From RGIG3701 sp017403345 (GTDB lineage Bacteria; Planctomycetota; Planctomycetia; Pirellulales; Thermoguttaceae): a stretch of DNA of 64,000 nucleotides. The stretch spans positions 1 through 64,000 of the forward strand of contig JAFQOH010000025.1 in assembly GCA_017403345.1 (NCBI GenBank), given 5' to 3'. The notes beneath the pieces were generated by a model. That model was not told the DNA's origin. It did not search any database and saw only the letters and a program-made list of their open reading frames with translations. Made by a program: the position numbers and the translations under genes. How positions within the stretch are numbered: the first letter of the stretch is position 1; the number at the start of each line of letters is the position of its first letter. Below are positions 24,920 through 32,689 of this stretch, piece after piece.

Positions 24920-25549
24920 ATGGAGATCCGACTTTTACACGTAGACGACCGAGACATCACGCGTGCCGGGATCCGTTCTCTTTTGGCAGATTCGGTACTT
25001 CACCTGATCGGATCTGCCGCTTCGGCGGAGGAGGCTTTTCGGTTCATGACGGATCGGCATCCGGACATTTTGCTCCTGAACATTCAAGCCGCCTCATTTG
25101 ACGGTGTGGATTTTCTCCGTAAATTCCGCAGGCAGTTTCCGGGAACGAAAGTGATCGTGCTGACATCCGCGAATGATCCCTACCATATCTGTCAGGCTGC
25201 GGAACTTGGGGTAAAGGATTACGTTTTAGAGAACATCGCAGCAATGGATCTCGTTCTCCTGATCCAGAACGTCTACTATGGAACAGGAACTTCCAGCAAT
25301 CCGGCCTGGAATCAGGTGCTGAAGATGCAGGCGGATCCTCAATTTCAGGAACAGCGTCAGAAACTGACGCACCGAGAAGAGCAAGTCCTCCGCTGCATCG
25401 TGCAGGGGAAAAGCAACAAAGAGATCGCAGTCCATCTGAATGTCAGTGCGGAAACAGTAAAAGAACACATTCAGCATATTTTCCGGAAACTGGGAGTTCA
25501 CGCCCGAACCGAAGCGGCAGTCTGGGCGATCAGGAATGGAATGGCATAA
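24920..25549 (+). CDS. NarL/FixJ-type regulator with degenerate receiver domain
   Basis: The 209-residue protein has an N-terminal receiver fold and a C-terminal LuxR helix-turn-helix (LTHREEQVLRCIVQG, SNKEIAVHLNVSAETVKEHI). The receiver keeps the acidic pair (VDDRD, 9-10) and Thr82 (VLTSAND). The position of the phosphoacceptor Asp is Asn54 (LLLNIQ), and the conserved Lys is Glu104 (YVLENI). The 50-residue spacing of these sites equals Asp59 to Lys109 in NarL, so the alignment is secure. It therefore should not be phosphorylated in the normal way. ATG 24920 has GAGG at good spacing; TTG 24905 is a weaker alternative. It follows prfA by 47 bp and may be co-transcribed. No histidine kinase is nearby. 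Confidence 0.88.
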   Translation: MEIRLLHVDDRDITRAGIRSLLADSVLHLIGSAASAEEAFRFMTDRHPDILLLNIQAASFDGVDFLRKFRRQFPGTKVIVLTSANDPYHICQAAELGVKDYVLENIAAMDLVLLIQNVYYGTGTSSNPAWNQVLKMQADPQFQEQRQKLTHREEQVLRCIVQGKSNKEIAVHLNVSAETVKEHIQHIFRKLGVHARTEAAVWAIRNGMA

Positions 25550-25927
25550 CGAAAATTGATTTTTTTAGAAGAAAGGAGATATTTCAATACAGATTCTATT
25601 TAAAAGGTCCATTGCGGATCTTGCATCTTTTCATGTTTTCACATCAAAGATCACAGTCTTTCAGTTTGTTTTTTCCATGTTCTCAGCGGCACAAATAATA
25701 TAATGTGAACCGGTACGCAGCTGCCGAAAAATCACTAAAATATTGAACTCTTTTTTCTCATTTTCTCCAAATTTCGCAGAAAACGGATTTTATCGTAGAC
25801 TTTTCATCTGGTTGAGACGATAAAGAAAAAGACAGAGATTTGGCCGCGGAGCCCAAAAAGCACTCCGTGGACCGGCTCACGCAGCGGAAATGTATGCTCA
25901 CCGGGACAAATCCAGGAAAATCTTTTT
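25550..25927. other. AT-rich intergenic region with a leader hairpin
   Basis: A TATAAT is present at 25699-25704 without a good -35 box. CCGCGGAG (25844-25851) pairs with CTCCGTGG (25863-25870), giving a stable hairpin about 60 nt before the Sel1 gene. No gene was found. Confidence 0.45.
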
Positions 25928-27481
25928 ATGAAGAGGAAATTCATGAGCTATTTTTTACGAAATCGGCTTTTTAGGGCACTGGCTGCCGGATTGATCTGTG
26001 CAGGGGGCATGGTACTTCAGGCTTCGGCCCAGAATGCGCCGCAGAGTACCGTGAACATCGCGCAGCTGCGTGCTGCCGCAGAACAGGGAGATGCGGAATC
26101 ACAGCTTTCCTTGGGAATGTACTATTTCATGGGTGAAGGCGGCCTGAAACAAAGCGATGCGGATGCGATCAAATGGTTCCAGCTTGCGGCAAAGCAGAAA
26201 AATTACCAAGCGCAGTACATGCTTGGCATTTACTGCATGGAAGGCCGCGGAATCAAAAAAAATGAGGAACTAGGGACCAAACTCATTCTGAGCGCCGCGA
26301 ACGGAGGTTTTGCGGAAGCACAGTACGAGTATGCAAGCATGCTGGCCGAGCAGAACAAAATGTCGGAAGCGCTTCCCTGGATGAAAAAGGCTGTCGCGCA
26401 GGAATACTATCCGGCATTCGTTGCACTGGGATCTCACTACATCGCAACGGCAAAACCTGGAACTCCCGAAATGAACCAGGGGATCCAGCTCCTCATGGCT
26501 GCGGCATCGGAGGGAGATCTGGATGCACAGCTGACACTGGGAGCAGCTCTCGTTGAGCAGAAAGAGACTGCCGCTGGAGTCGTCTGGCTGGAAGTTGCGT
26601 CGATGAACGGCGCGAAAGATGTGGCGGAAGCCCTGAAAGAGCTGAAAGTCTCACCGGAAGAGGCGTGCGAGATCGCGTCCGTTTTCTATCATGGAGACGG
26701 CATCATTCCCAAAAACTATCAGAAATTCAAATTCTGGGCAGAAAAATCTGCCGCAGAAAATTACGCAGGCGCACAGACTCTCCTTGGAATGTACTACTGC
26801 ATCGGAGTGAATCATGAACTCACACCGGAACGCGGAGTCGAATTCTTAGAAAAAGCGGCGGCGCAGAATGATCCGGAAGCTCTCACTCTTCTGGCGATCT
26901 GCTGTCGAAACGGACGCGGGACCGCGCAGGACCCCAAACGTGCGATCGAACTGCTTCAGAAAGCCGCGAAACAGAATTATGCTCCGGCATACACGCAGCT
27001 CGCATTTTCATCGCTTTTCGGGAGCGGGATCGTTTCCAAAGAAGACGTCACCCGAAAACTCTTCCAAAAAGCCGGTGCGATGAACGAACGTACGGCATTG
27101 GTCTTCATGGACTACTGCACCAAGAATTCTCTTTCGTTCGAAAACGGCCCCGCTCTCCTGAAGCAGATCGCAGCCGCAGCGAAAGCCGGGGATGCACAGG
27201 CACAGTATCTCATGGGAGAAATATACTGTGACGGGCACGGCGTGAAGATGGATGAAAAGATCATGGTCGCCTACTATACCATGGCGGTCAAACAGAACTA
27301 CATTTACGCGTTGACGGAACTTTCTAGGCTTTACGAAATGGGAATTTACGTCAAAGAGAACCGCGACGTCGCCATTCAGCTGGCTCTCAAAGCGGCCGAA
27401 CAGGGAGACCAGCAGGCTCTCTCCTACCTCAATTCGGTCGGACAGGTCGATGCGGCGGAGCAAACGCAAAATCTTAACTAA
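25928..27481 (+). CDS. Exported Sel1-repeat protein
   Basis: This 517-residue protein begins with a signal peptide ending near VLQASAQ. The rest consists of Sel1-like repeats, short TPR-type helix pairs of about 36 residues with the pattern A-x-x-G-[DN]-x-x-[AS]-Q-x-x-L-G-x-x-[YF]. Clear copies are AAAEQGDAESQLSLGMYYF, AAKQKNYQAQYMLGIYCM and AAKAGDAQAQYLMGEIYCD. Such proteins act as adaptors in envelope or signalling complexes; no enzymatic motif is present. ATG 25928 is used; ATG 25943 with AGAGGA in front is an equally possible start and keeps the signal peptide. Neighbouring genes do not indicate a partner. Confidence 0.88.
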   Translation: MKRKFMSYFLRNRLFRALAAGLICAGGMVLQASAQNAPQSTVNIAQLRAAAEQGDAESQLSLGMYYFMGEGGLKQSDADAIKWFQLAAKQKNYQAQYMLGIYCMEGRGIKKNEELGTKLILSAANGGFAEAQYEYASMLAEQNKMSEALPWMKKAVAQEYYPAFVALGSHYIATAKPGTPEMNQGIQLLMAAASEGDLDAQLTLGAALVEQKETAAGVVWLEVASMNGAKDVAEALKELKVSPEEACEIASVFYHGDGIIPKNYQKFKFWAEKSAAENYAGAQTLLGMYYCIGVNHELTPERGVEFLEKAAAQNDPEALTLLAICCRNGRGTAQDPKRAIELLQKAAKQNYAPAYTQLAFSSLFGSGIVSKEDVTRKLFQKAGAMNERTALVFMDYCTKNSLSFENGPALLKQIAAAAKAGDAQAQYLMGEIYCDGHGVKMDEKIMVAYYTMAVKQNYIYALTELSRLYEMGIYVKENRDVAIQLALKAAEQGDQQALSYLNSVGQVDAAEQTQNLN

Positions 27482-27492
27482 AACGTAAAATA

Positions 27493-27535
27493 CACACTCC
27501 GGGAATACTCTTCCACCCGGAGTGTGTGTTCCCTT
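27493..27535 (+). terminator. Terminator of the Sel1-repeat gene
   Basis: ACACACTCCGGG (27493-27504) pairs perfectly over 12 bp with CCCGGAGTGTGT, followed by a short pyrimidine-rich stretch. Confidence 0.75.
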
Positions 27536-27584
27536 TTCAATCTTTAACCCCTGTATTTAACTCAATTTCCATTCAAAGCTGATT

Positions 27585-27613
27585 TTGCTTTTAAAATAAT
27601 TTTCTAATATAAT
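27585..27613 (+). promoter_or_regulatory. Promoter of the subtilisin-like protease
   Basis: TTGCTT (27585-27590) and TATAAT (27608-27613) are 17 bp apart. The predicted untranslated leader is about 190 nt. The rest of the gap 27482-27806 holds only the Sel1 terminator. Confidence 0.7.
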
Positions 27614-27806
27614 TATTACGACCCGAACCAGAGCGGTCCCCAATTTCTATATTTTTTCAATTCCCACACTTTTGAATGAACAAATTTTTTGAAATTACCG
27701 TTTTTTAAGTTAGGAAGATACCGCGAGTTCATGTCCATGCCCCTGTCTCATGAATTTCAGTACCAGCCAAAACCTGAAACCATTTTCATTTGACTTAGAG
27801 GTGCTT

Positions 27807-29963
27807 ATGAACGATTTTCAAGTTCAGAACGAAAATTCATTCCGGTCCACATTTGCGACTTTTTTTTCTCTTCTGTTCTTTCTTTTTTCCTACTGTATTC
27901 CGGAACAGATCTGCGCAGAAACGGTCTCATTACCAGCAGCTTCCGAGACGCGCTGGCTGAAACTCATGAATGTCGATCAGGTCACAGACTACTCCGGCCT
28001 TGGCGTGAATGCCGCAGTCATCGATGATGCGATCCACGCCCACACTTGGTTCAAGGACAATATTCAAACAAGTCTGACACAGACCAATTCCTCATTCAAA
28101 GTTCAGGGACGTGCCGATGGAGACTACGATGCCGTTGAACTCATCATTTCAACGATCGACGGAGCAGAACCATCCTCTGCGTCGGAATCTCACGGGACCA
28201 GAACGGTCGGCAGTCTCGTTCAGGCCGCGAATGATGTGACATTAACGGTGATCAAAACGGATCTGAGCACCATTACGATCCCGACGAACATTCGGACGGC
28301 CGTCGAAAAAGGAGCGCAGATCATCTCCAATAGCTACGGAAGCAATGCCGGTTACTCCGGATTGTGCGGTTTCTCCGATCCCCTTGCCGATGAGTTCGGT
28401 TCCGGTTTCTTCTACCTCACTGCCGAAAACGGCAAAACTGTATGGCTGAGCGAAAACACGGTCTCCCAAATGAACTTCTACGAAGCGTTCGAGGAAGCCG
28501 AAGACGCAAACACGGTCATTTTGTACTCGGCAGGAAATCAGAGGGCCTCAAATATCGGAAAAACGAACGGGCAGATCACACAGTATAATAGTCAGGATGC
28601 CAACAAAATAGCATTTCAGGCGGCACCGCAGACGATCACAGTCGCGGCTCTCAACAGCGAGGGGACCAAATACGCGTCCTTCTCCAATTACGGAGCCTGT
28701 ATCCTCACGTGCGCCCCGGGGACCAGCATCACGACGAGCAGTTACGATTTTGATTCCGGAACGGACACGACCGCGACAGTCAGCGGAACATCTTTTTCGT
28801 GCCCTCTGGCTGCCGGAGCCGTCGCGCTTGCCGCCGAAGCCGCTGAAGAAGCTGGACTCACCATGAACAGCCGACTGGCAAAACACCTGATCGCCGCGAC
28901 CGCAGTGAAAGTGGATTCCGAAGCAGAAAATATCGGCTGGGCCGTTTCTGACGGAACTACGCTCACGTCCCACGACGCACGTTCCGCATGGGTCACGAAC
29001 ATGGCGGGAAATTCCTTCTCGCATTCCTACGGATTCGGTCTCATCGACGCAGCCGGAATGTGCGAGATGATCCAGCAGGGTGTTACGCTGACAGAACAGT
29101 CGATCCTGACTGTCGATCTTACCGATTTGTCCGACCTTTCCTACTCCACGGAGGACATTGCTTGCTACGTTTCCGGCCTCGCATTCGGAAATTCCTCGTC
29201 CGCCGCCTCATGTGACGTGACCGCCTCTGCCTCCGTACAGTTGACGACCTTCAGTACGGTAGAGACTTCCACTTCGTCCTATTCCGGTTTTTCAGCCACG
29301 GCCAGCCCCCTTTCGACCCCCGTTTCTTCGGTCTCCATGGCGGTACAGGATCTTGCAGTCGGGATAGCAGCGGAAACCGTCTCCGTTGGCGATGCGTACG
29401 TCGTCATCGATGGTCAACAGGTCCGCGTCGACAGCGGCACGCAGCTCCTTTCCCGTTCTTTTTCCATTGATGAGGCCCTCATCCAGGGCGTCACCTTCCA
29501 GTCACTGGAAGAAGTCAGCCTCACCGTCGGAATGTCCGGAACGCTCGGAGCTCTGGAGTTCGTTTTGACTCACACTGCCGAAGACGGGCGTTCGACCTCC
29601 AGCATCCTCGCATTTGCGCAGGAAAGTTCCGAAGGCTTGGATCTTACGGAAGACGGCGTGTACTGGACGTTCTCCTCCAATGCCTTCTGGGGAGAAGAGG
29701 CCGAAGGGGAATGGACGCTGGACATTTACGATATGTTTGACTTGGCCGAGAGCGAAGAGAACAGTACGGAATTCTATCTTGATTCCCTGTACGCGACTTT
29801 CCGAATGGGAGATCTGGTGACAGACACCGCCGATCTTCTTCCGGGAGAAATTCCAGGAACCGGAAACGGCGGCTCTTCCGTTCCGGAACCGTCCGCTCTC
29901 CTCCTTCTTCTGTTCGGCACTACGGCTCTTTGGAGTCTGAAAGGCAGCAGGAAGACAAAATAA
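27807..29963 (+). CDS. Subtilisin-like (S8) serine protease with PEP-CTERM anchor
   Basis: This is a 718-residue exported protease. The N terminus has a long signal sequence (FFSLLFFLFSYC, cleavage near QICAET). The S8 domain carries Asp73 in AAVIDDAI, His129 in SESHGTRTVG and Ser329 in GTSFSCPLAAG, a complete catalytic triad. After about residue 420 comes a Ser/Thr-rich beta region with a P-domain-like segment (WTLDIYDMFDL). The C terminus is a PEP-CTERM sorting signal: VPEPSALLLLLF plus a basic tail. Such signals are cut by an exosortase, which is not in this window. The start at 27807 follows AGAGGTG; the open frame extends 19 codons upstream without a ribosome site. Confidence 0.9.
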   Translation: MNDFQVQNENSFRSTFATFFSLLFFLFSYCIPEQICAETVSLPAASETRWLKLMNVDQVTDYSGLGVNAAVIDDAIHAHTWFKDNIQTSLTQTNSSFKVQGRADGDYDAVELIISTIDGAEPSSASESHGTRTVGSLVQAANDVTLTVIKTDLSTITIPTNIRTAVEKGAQIISNSYGSNAGYSGLCGFSDPLADEFGSGFFYLTAENGKTVWLSENTVSQMNFYEAFEEAEDANTVILYSAGNQRASNIGKTNGQITQYNSQDANKIAFQAAPQTITVAALNSEGTKYASFSNYGACILTCAPGTSITTSSYDFDSGTDTTATVSGTSFSCPLAAGAVALAAEAAEEAGLTMNSRLAKHLIAATAVKVDSEAENIGWAVSDGTTLTSHDARSAWVTNMAGNSFSHSYGFGLIDAAGMCEMIQQGVTLTEQSILTVDLTDLSDLSYSTEDIACYVSGLAFGNSSSAASCDVTASASVQLTTFSTVETSTSSYSGFSATASPLSTPVSSVSMAVQDLAVGIAAETVSVGDAYVVIDGQQVRVDSGTQLLSRSFSIDEALIQGVTFQSLEEVSLTVGMSGTLGALEFVLTHTAEDGRSTSSILAFAQESSEGLDLTEDGVYWTFSSNAFWGEEAEGEWTLDIYDMFDLAESEENSTEFYLDSLYATFRMGDLVTDTADLLPGEIPGTGNGGSSVPEPSALLLLLFGTTALWSLKGSRKTK

Positions 29964-30036
29964 AAAAAATCGGCAAAAAAACGGCAAAAAATCGCAGAAA
30001 TCGCAAAAAAATCCGGGAATTCCAGGGGGATGGACC

Positions 30037-30064
30037 TTGCGCTTTTCTGAATTTGGGATAAAAT
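30037..30064 (+). promoter_or_regulatory. Predicted promoter of asnS
   Basis: TTGCGC (30037-30042) and TAAAAT (30059-30064) are 16 bp apart, placing the start of transcription near 30071, at the beginning of the hairpin described next. Confidence 0.55.
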
Positions 30065-30068
30065 TGAG

Positions 30069-30126
30069 ATCGGTCCTTTTTGAGAGTAAAAACACTCTGT
30101 TCAGGACCGATTTTTTGTTTTTTCAG
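30069..30126 (+). terminator. Terminator-type hairpin 25 bp before the asnS start codon
   Basis: ATCGGTCCT (30069-30077) pairs with AGGACCGAT (30113-30121), an inner stem AGAGT/ACTCT extends it, and six T follow. It may end the protease transcript, or, since the predicted asnS promoter lies upstream of it, act as a leader element of asnS. Confidence 0.75.
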
Positions 30127-30151
30127 TTTCGTTCTCAATCGGAGTGTCCTC

Positions 30152-31555
30152 ATGGCAGAAAAAATGAGCGTCAAGGCAGTGCGTCAGGCTGACGCGATCG
30201 GTAAGGAAGTCTTTCTTCAAGGGTGGGTCCGCACGTGCCGCGACCAAAAAGCATTCTGCTTCATCGAACTAAATGATGGTTCCTGTTTCGGGAATATTCA
30301 GATCGTCGCGCCAGATTCGCTCGAAAATTATGAAAGCGTAAAAAAACTCACTTCTGGAAGCAGCATTGCAGTGACGGGCACTGTCGTTCAGTCTCCCGGA
30401 AGCAAACAGCCGACGGAAGTTCAGGCACAGGCGATCGAGATCTACGGATACGCGGCAGAAGATTACCCGATCCAGAAAAAACGCGCGACGTTCGAATACC
30501 TGCGCACCATCGCGCACCTGCGTCCCCGTACGAACTCATTCAACGCGGTTTTCCGCGTCCGAAACCGGATCAGTTACGCGATCCATCAGTTTTTTCAGAA
30601 CGAGGGATTCATTTACGTTCACACGCCGCTGATCACCAGCAGTGACTGCGAAGGCGCCGGCGAAATGTTCCAAGTCACGACGATGGATCTGGATGCTCTG
30701 CCTCGCACAAAAGAAGGGAAGATCGACTATTCGCAGGATTTCTTCGGCAAAAAGACTTCACTGACGGTCTCGGGACAGCTTGCGGTGGAAAATTACGCGC
30801 ACGCATTCGGTAAGGTCTACACATTCGGACCAACATTCCGAGCGGAGAATTCCAACACGCCGCGTCATCTTGCTGAATTCTGGATGATCGAGCCGGAAAT
30901 GGCATTTTACCTGCTCGAGGACAATATGGAGCTGGTCGAAAAGTTCCTGAAGTTCATCGTGAAATCCGTTTTGGAAGACTGCCCGGAAGACATGAAGTTC
31001 TTCAACGACCGCATCGACGAAACGCATCAACTTCTCGACCGTCTGAATGCCCTGCTCGAGAGTACCTTCCAGCGATGTTCCTACACGGAAGCGATCGAGA
31101 TCCTCGAAAAAGCCGCCGCAAACGGCCAGAAATTCGAGTACCGCGTGCAGTGGGGGATGGACCTTCAGAGCGAGCATGAACGCTACCTGACGGAAAAACA
31201 TTTCAAAGCACCGGTCATCGTGTACAATTATCCGAAAGGGATCAAGGCTTTCTATATGCGCCTGAACGATGACGACAAAACGGTCCGCGCAATGGACGTT
31301 CTCGTGCCGGGCGTTGGTGAGATCATCGGAGGAAGCGAACGCGAATATCGTCCGGAAGTGCTTGAAAAACGCATGATCGAGATGAATCTGGATCCGAAAG
31401 ACTACTGGTGGTACATGGATCTGCGCCGTTTCGGAACGGTCCCGCACAGCGGTTTTGGACTCGGTTTGGAACGCATTATCATGTACGTGACCGGAATGAC
31501 GAACGTCCGCGACGTCATCCCGTTCCCGCGCACCCCAGGAAACGCTGATTTCTAA
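30152..31555 (+). CDS. asnS: Asparagine--tRNA ligase
   Basis: AsnRS charges tRNA-Asn. The 467-residue length is normal. The N-terminal OB-fold anticodon-binding domain (VFLQGWVRTCRDQKAFCFIE) is followed by the class IIb catalytic core. This has GSFNAVF-like sequence around RTNSFNAVFRVRNRISYAI, motif 2 FRAENSNTPRHLAEFWMIEPE and motif 3 GFGLGLER (434-441), and ends PFPRTPGNADF. The absence of the AspRS-specific insertion and the Asn-type ending support AsnRS over AspRS. ATG 30152 follows GGAG; ATG 30164 is a weaker alternative. Confidence 0.96.
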   Translation: MAEKMSVKAVRQADAIGKEVFLQGWVRTCRDQKAFCFIELNDGSCFGNIQIVAPDSLENYESVKKLTSGSSIAVTGTVVQSPGSKQPTEVQAQAIEIYGYAAEDYPIQKKRATFEYLRTIAHLRPRTNSFNAVFRVRNRISYAIHQFFQNEGFIYVHTPLITSSDCEGAGEMFQVTTMDLDALPRTKEGKIDYSQDFFGKKTSLTVSGQLAVENYAHAFGKVYTFGPTFRAENSNTPRHLAEFWMIEPEMAFYLLEDNMELVEKFLKFIVKSVLEDCPEDMKFFNDRIDETHQLLDRLNALLESTFQRCSYTEAIEILEKAAANGQKFEYRVQWGMDLQSEHERYLTEKHFKAPVIVYNYPKGIKAFYMRLNDDDKTVRAMDVLVPGVGEIIGGSEREYRPEVLEKRMIEMNLDPKDYWWYMDLRRFGTVPHSGFGLGLERIIMYVTGMTNVRDVIPFPRTPGNADF

Positions 31556-31602
31556 ACCGGTCTCCATACGGCCAACCAGAAACCGCGGACATTAAAAACC
31601 AG

Positions 31603-31635
31603 AACCGCAGATGCCGAAACGCACTGCGGTTTTTT
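31603..31635 (+). terminator. Terminator of asnS
   Basis: AACCGCAG pairs with CTGCGGTT and runs into T residues. Confidence 0.85.
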
Positions 31636-31684
31636 CGTGAAGCCGATTTTTTGAAAAAAGGAGTCGGGAGATCCTCTCGCCAAA

Positions 31685-32578
31685 TCAGAATTCATCCAGA
31701 ATATCCAGATCGATATCTTCTTCCGAGCCGTTCTCCCCGCGTTCTTCGCCGTCGGCCTCTTCACTGCCCCCCTCAACAGTCTTCGGTTCTTCCGCAGCAA
31801 GAGGTTCCGGTTTGGAATCTTTTTTCCTCAGGAATCCCGCAGCACGTTCCAGAAAACGGCCTCCGGGAAGTGCGCCGTCTGACGCAGTTTCTGGCGACAT
31901 TTCCGATTCCAGTTCTTCCATTCCTTCGGGATCTTTCATCAAATTCGCGTCGATAAACGTCCGGATCTCCTCGATCATGCGTTCCTGATTCTTCGCGACC
32001 TGTCCATCCACGATCGTGCGGACGAATTTCATTTCACGGCATCGGACTTTCAATTGCGTCGAACTCTTGACGCGAATGACCGTCGTCCCAGTCTTGGGAA
32101 TGACGGAAAAAAGCCCAAGCTGTGGTTCTGTGTCTTTCGGAATGATAGCCAAAGAAAACTCGATCTTCTCAAGCTCCGCGAGCGTCATTCCCATTTTCCG
32201 TATCTCTTTCGGCTCGATCGAGACGGATTCCCCCTTAATTTGAATACCATCTGCCATTTCAAACGTAATGTTCAGTTTCAATTTCAAAAGCCCGAGTTCC
32301 GGATGCAGATACTCGTAATCGATCGGCTCACCGGCCAAGAACTGTTTGGCAGCTTTCGCAAAATCCAGTTTCGGCGCGTTTTCATCCGTCTCTGCCTGTG
32401 GAAGTTCCTTTAGATTCATGGCCCGCTTGCAGACCTGCGAAAGCGGAGCATCAATGGCAAAATCGTGGATCTGGCTGCCGCGATATTCAAATGACCCGGT
32501 CTTGAACCAAAGAAGAGAGACCGCAGCAAAAAGCAGCAAAAGAAGCACTGCGATCCCGATCGAACGCACGGTTTTCAT
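31685..32578 (-). CDS. Hypothetical protein with N-terminal membrane anchor and acidic tail
   Basis: This 297-residue protein is not recognised. A single membrane helix (IGIAVLLLLLFAAVSLLWF, about residues 7-25) anchors a beta-rich domain of about 190 residues. A disordered, strongly acidic C terminus ends EEDIDLDILDEF. ATG 32578 follows GGAAAGGAAAA and is preferred over a start 11 codons upstream. It lies upstream of nothing on its strand and converges with asnS. The next minus-strand gene upstream (the PEP-CTERM protein) is 111 bp away with a hairpin between, so it may be a separate unit. No function is proposed. Confidence 0.7.
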   Translation of the reverse strand: MKTVRSIGIAVLLLLLFAAVSLLWFKTGSFEYRGSQIHDFAIDAPLSQVCKRAMNLKELPQAETDENAPKLDFAKAAKQFLAGEPIDYEYLHPELGLLKLKLNITFEMADGIQIKGESVSIEPKEIRKMGMTLAELEKIEFSLAIIPKDTEPQLGLFSVIPKTGTTVIRVKSSTQLKVRCREMKFVRTIVDGQVAKNQERMIEEIRTFIDANLMKDPEGMEELESEMSPETASDGALPGGRFLERAAGFLRKKDSKPEPLAAEEPKTVEGGSEEADGEERGENGSEEDIDLDILDEF

Positions 32579-32616
32579 GATTTTCCTTTCCTGAAATGAA
32601 AAGATCCCCAAAAATG

Positions 32617-32655
32617 GACGGAGTATTCGAAATCATTCCCGGATACTCCGTCAAA
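32617..32655 (-). terminator. Terminator of the PEP-CTERM surface protein
   Basis: A 10-bp perfect stem, GACGGAGTAT / ATACTCCGTC, is followed on the minus strand by ATTTTT. On the plus strand it is followed by six A. Confidence 0.65.
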
Positions 32656-32689
32656 AAAGTTGATTTTCGCTGGAAAACAGCAGGATACC

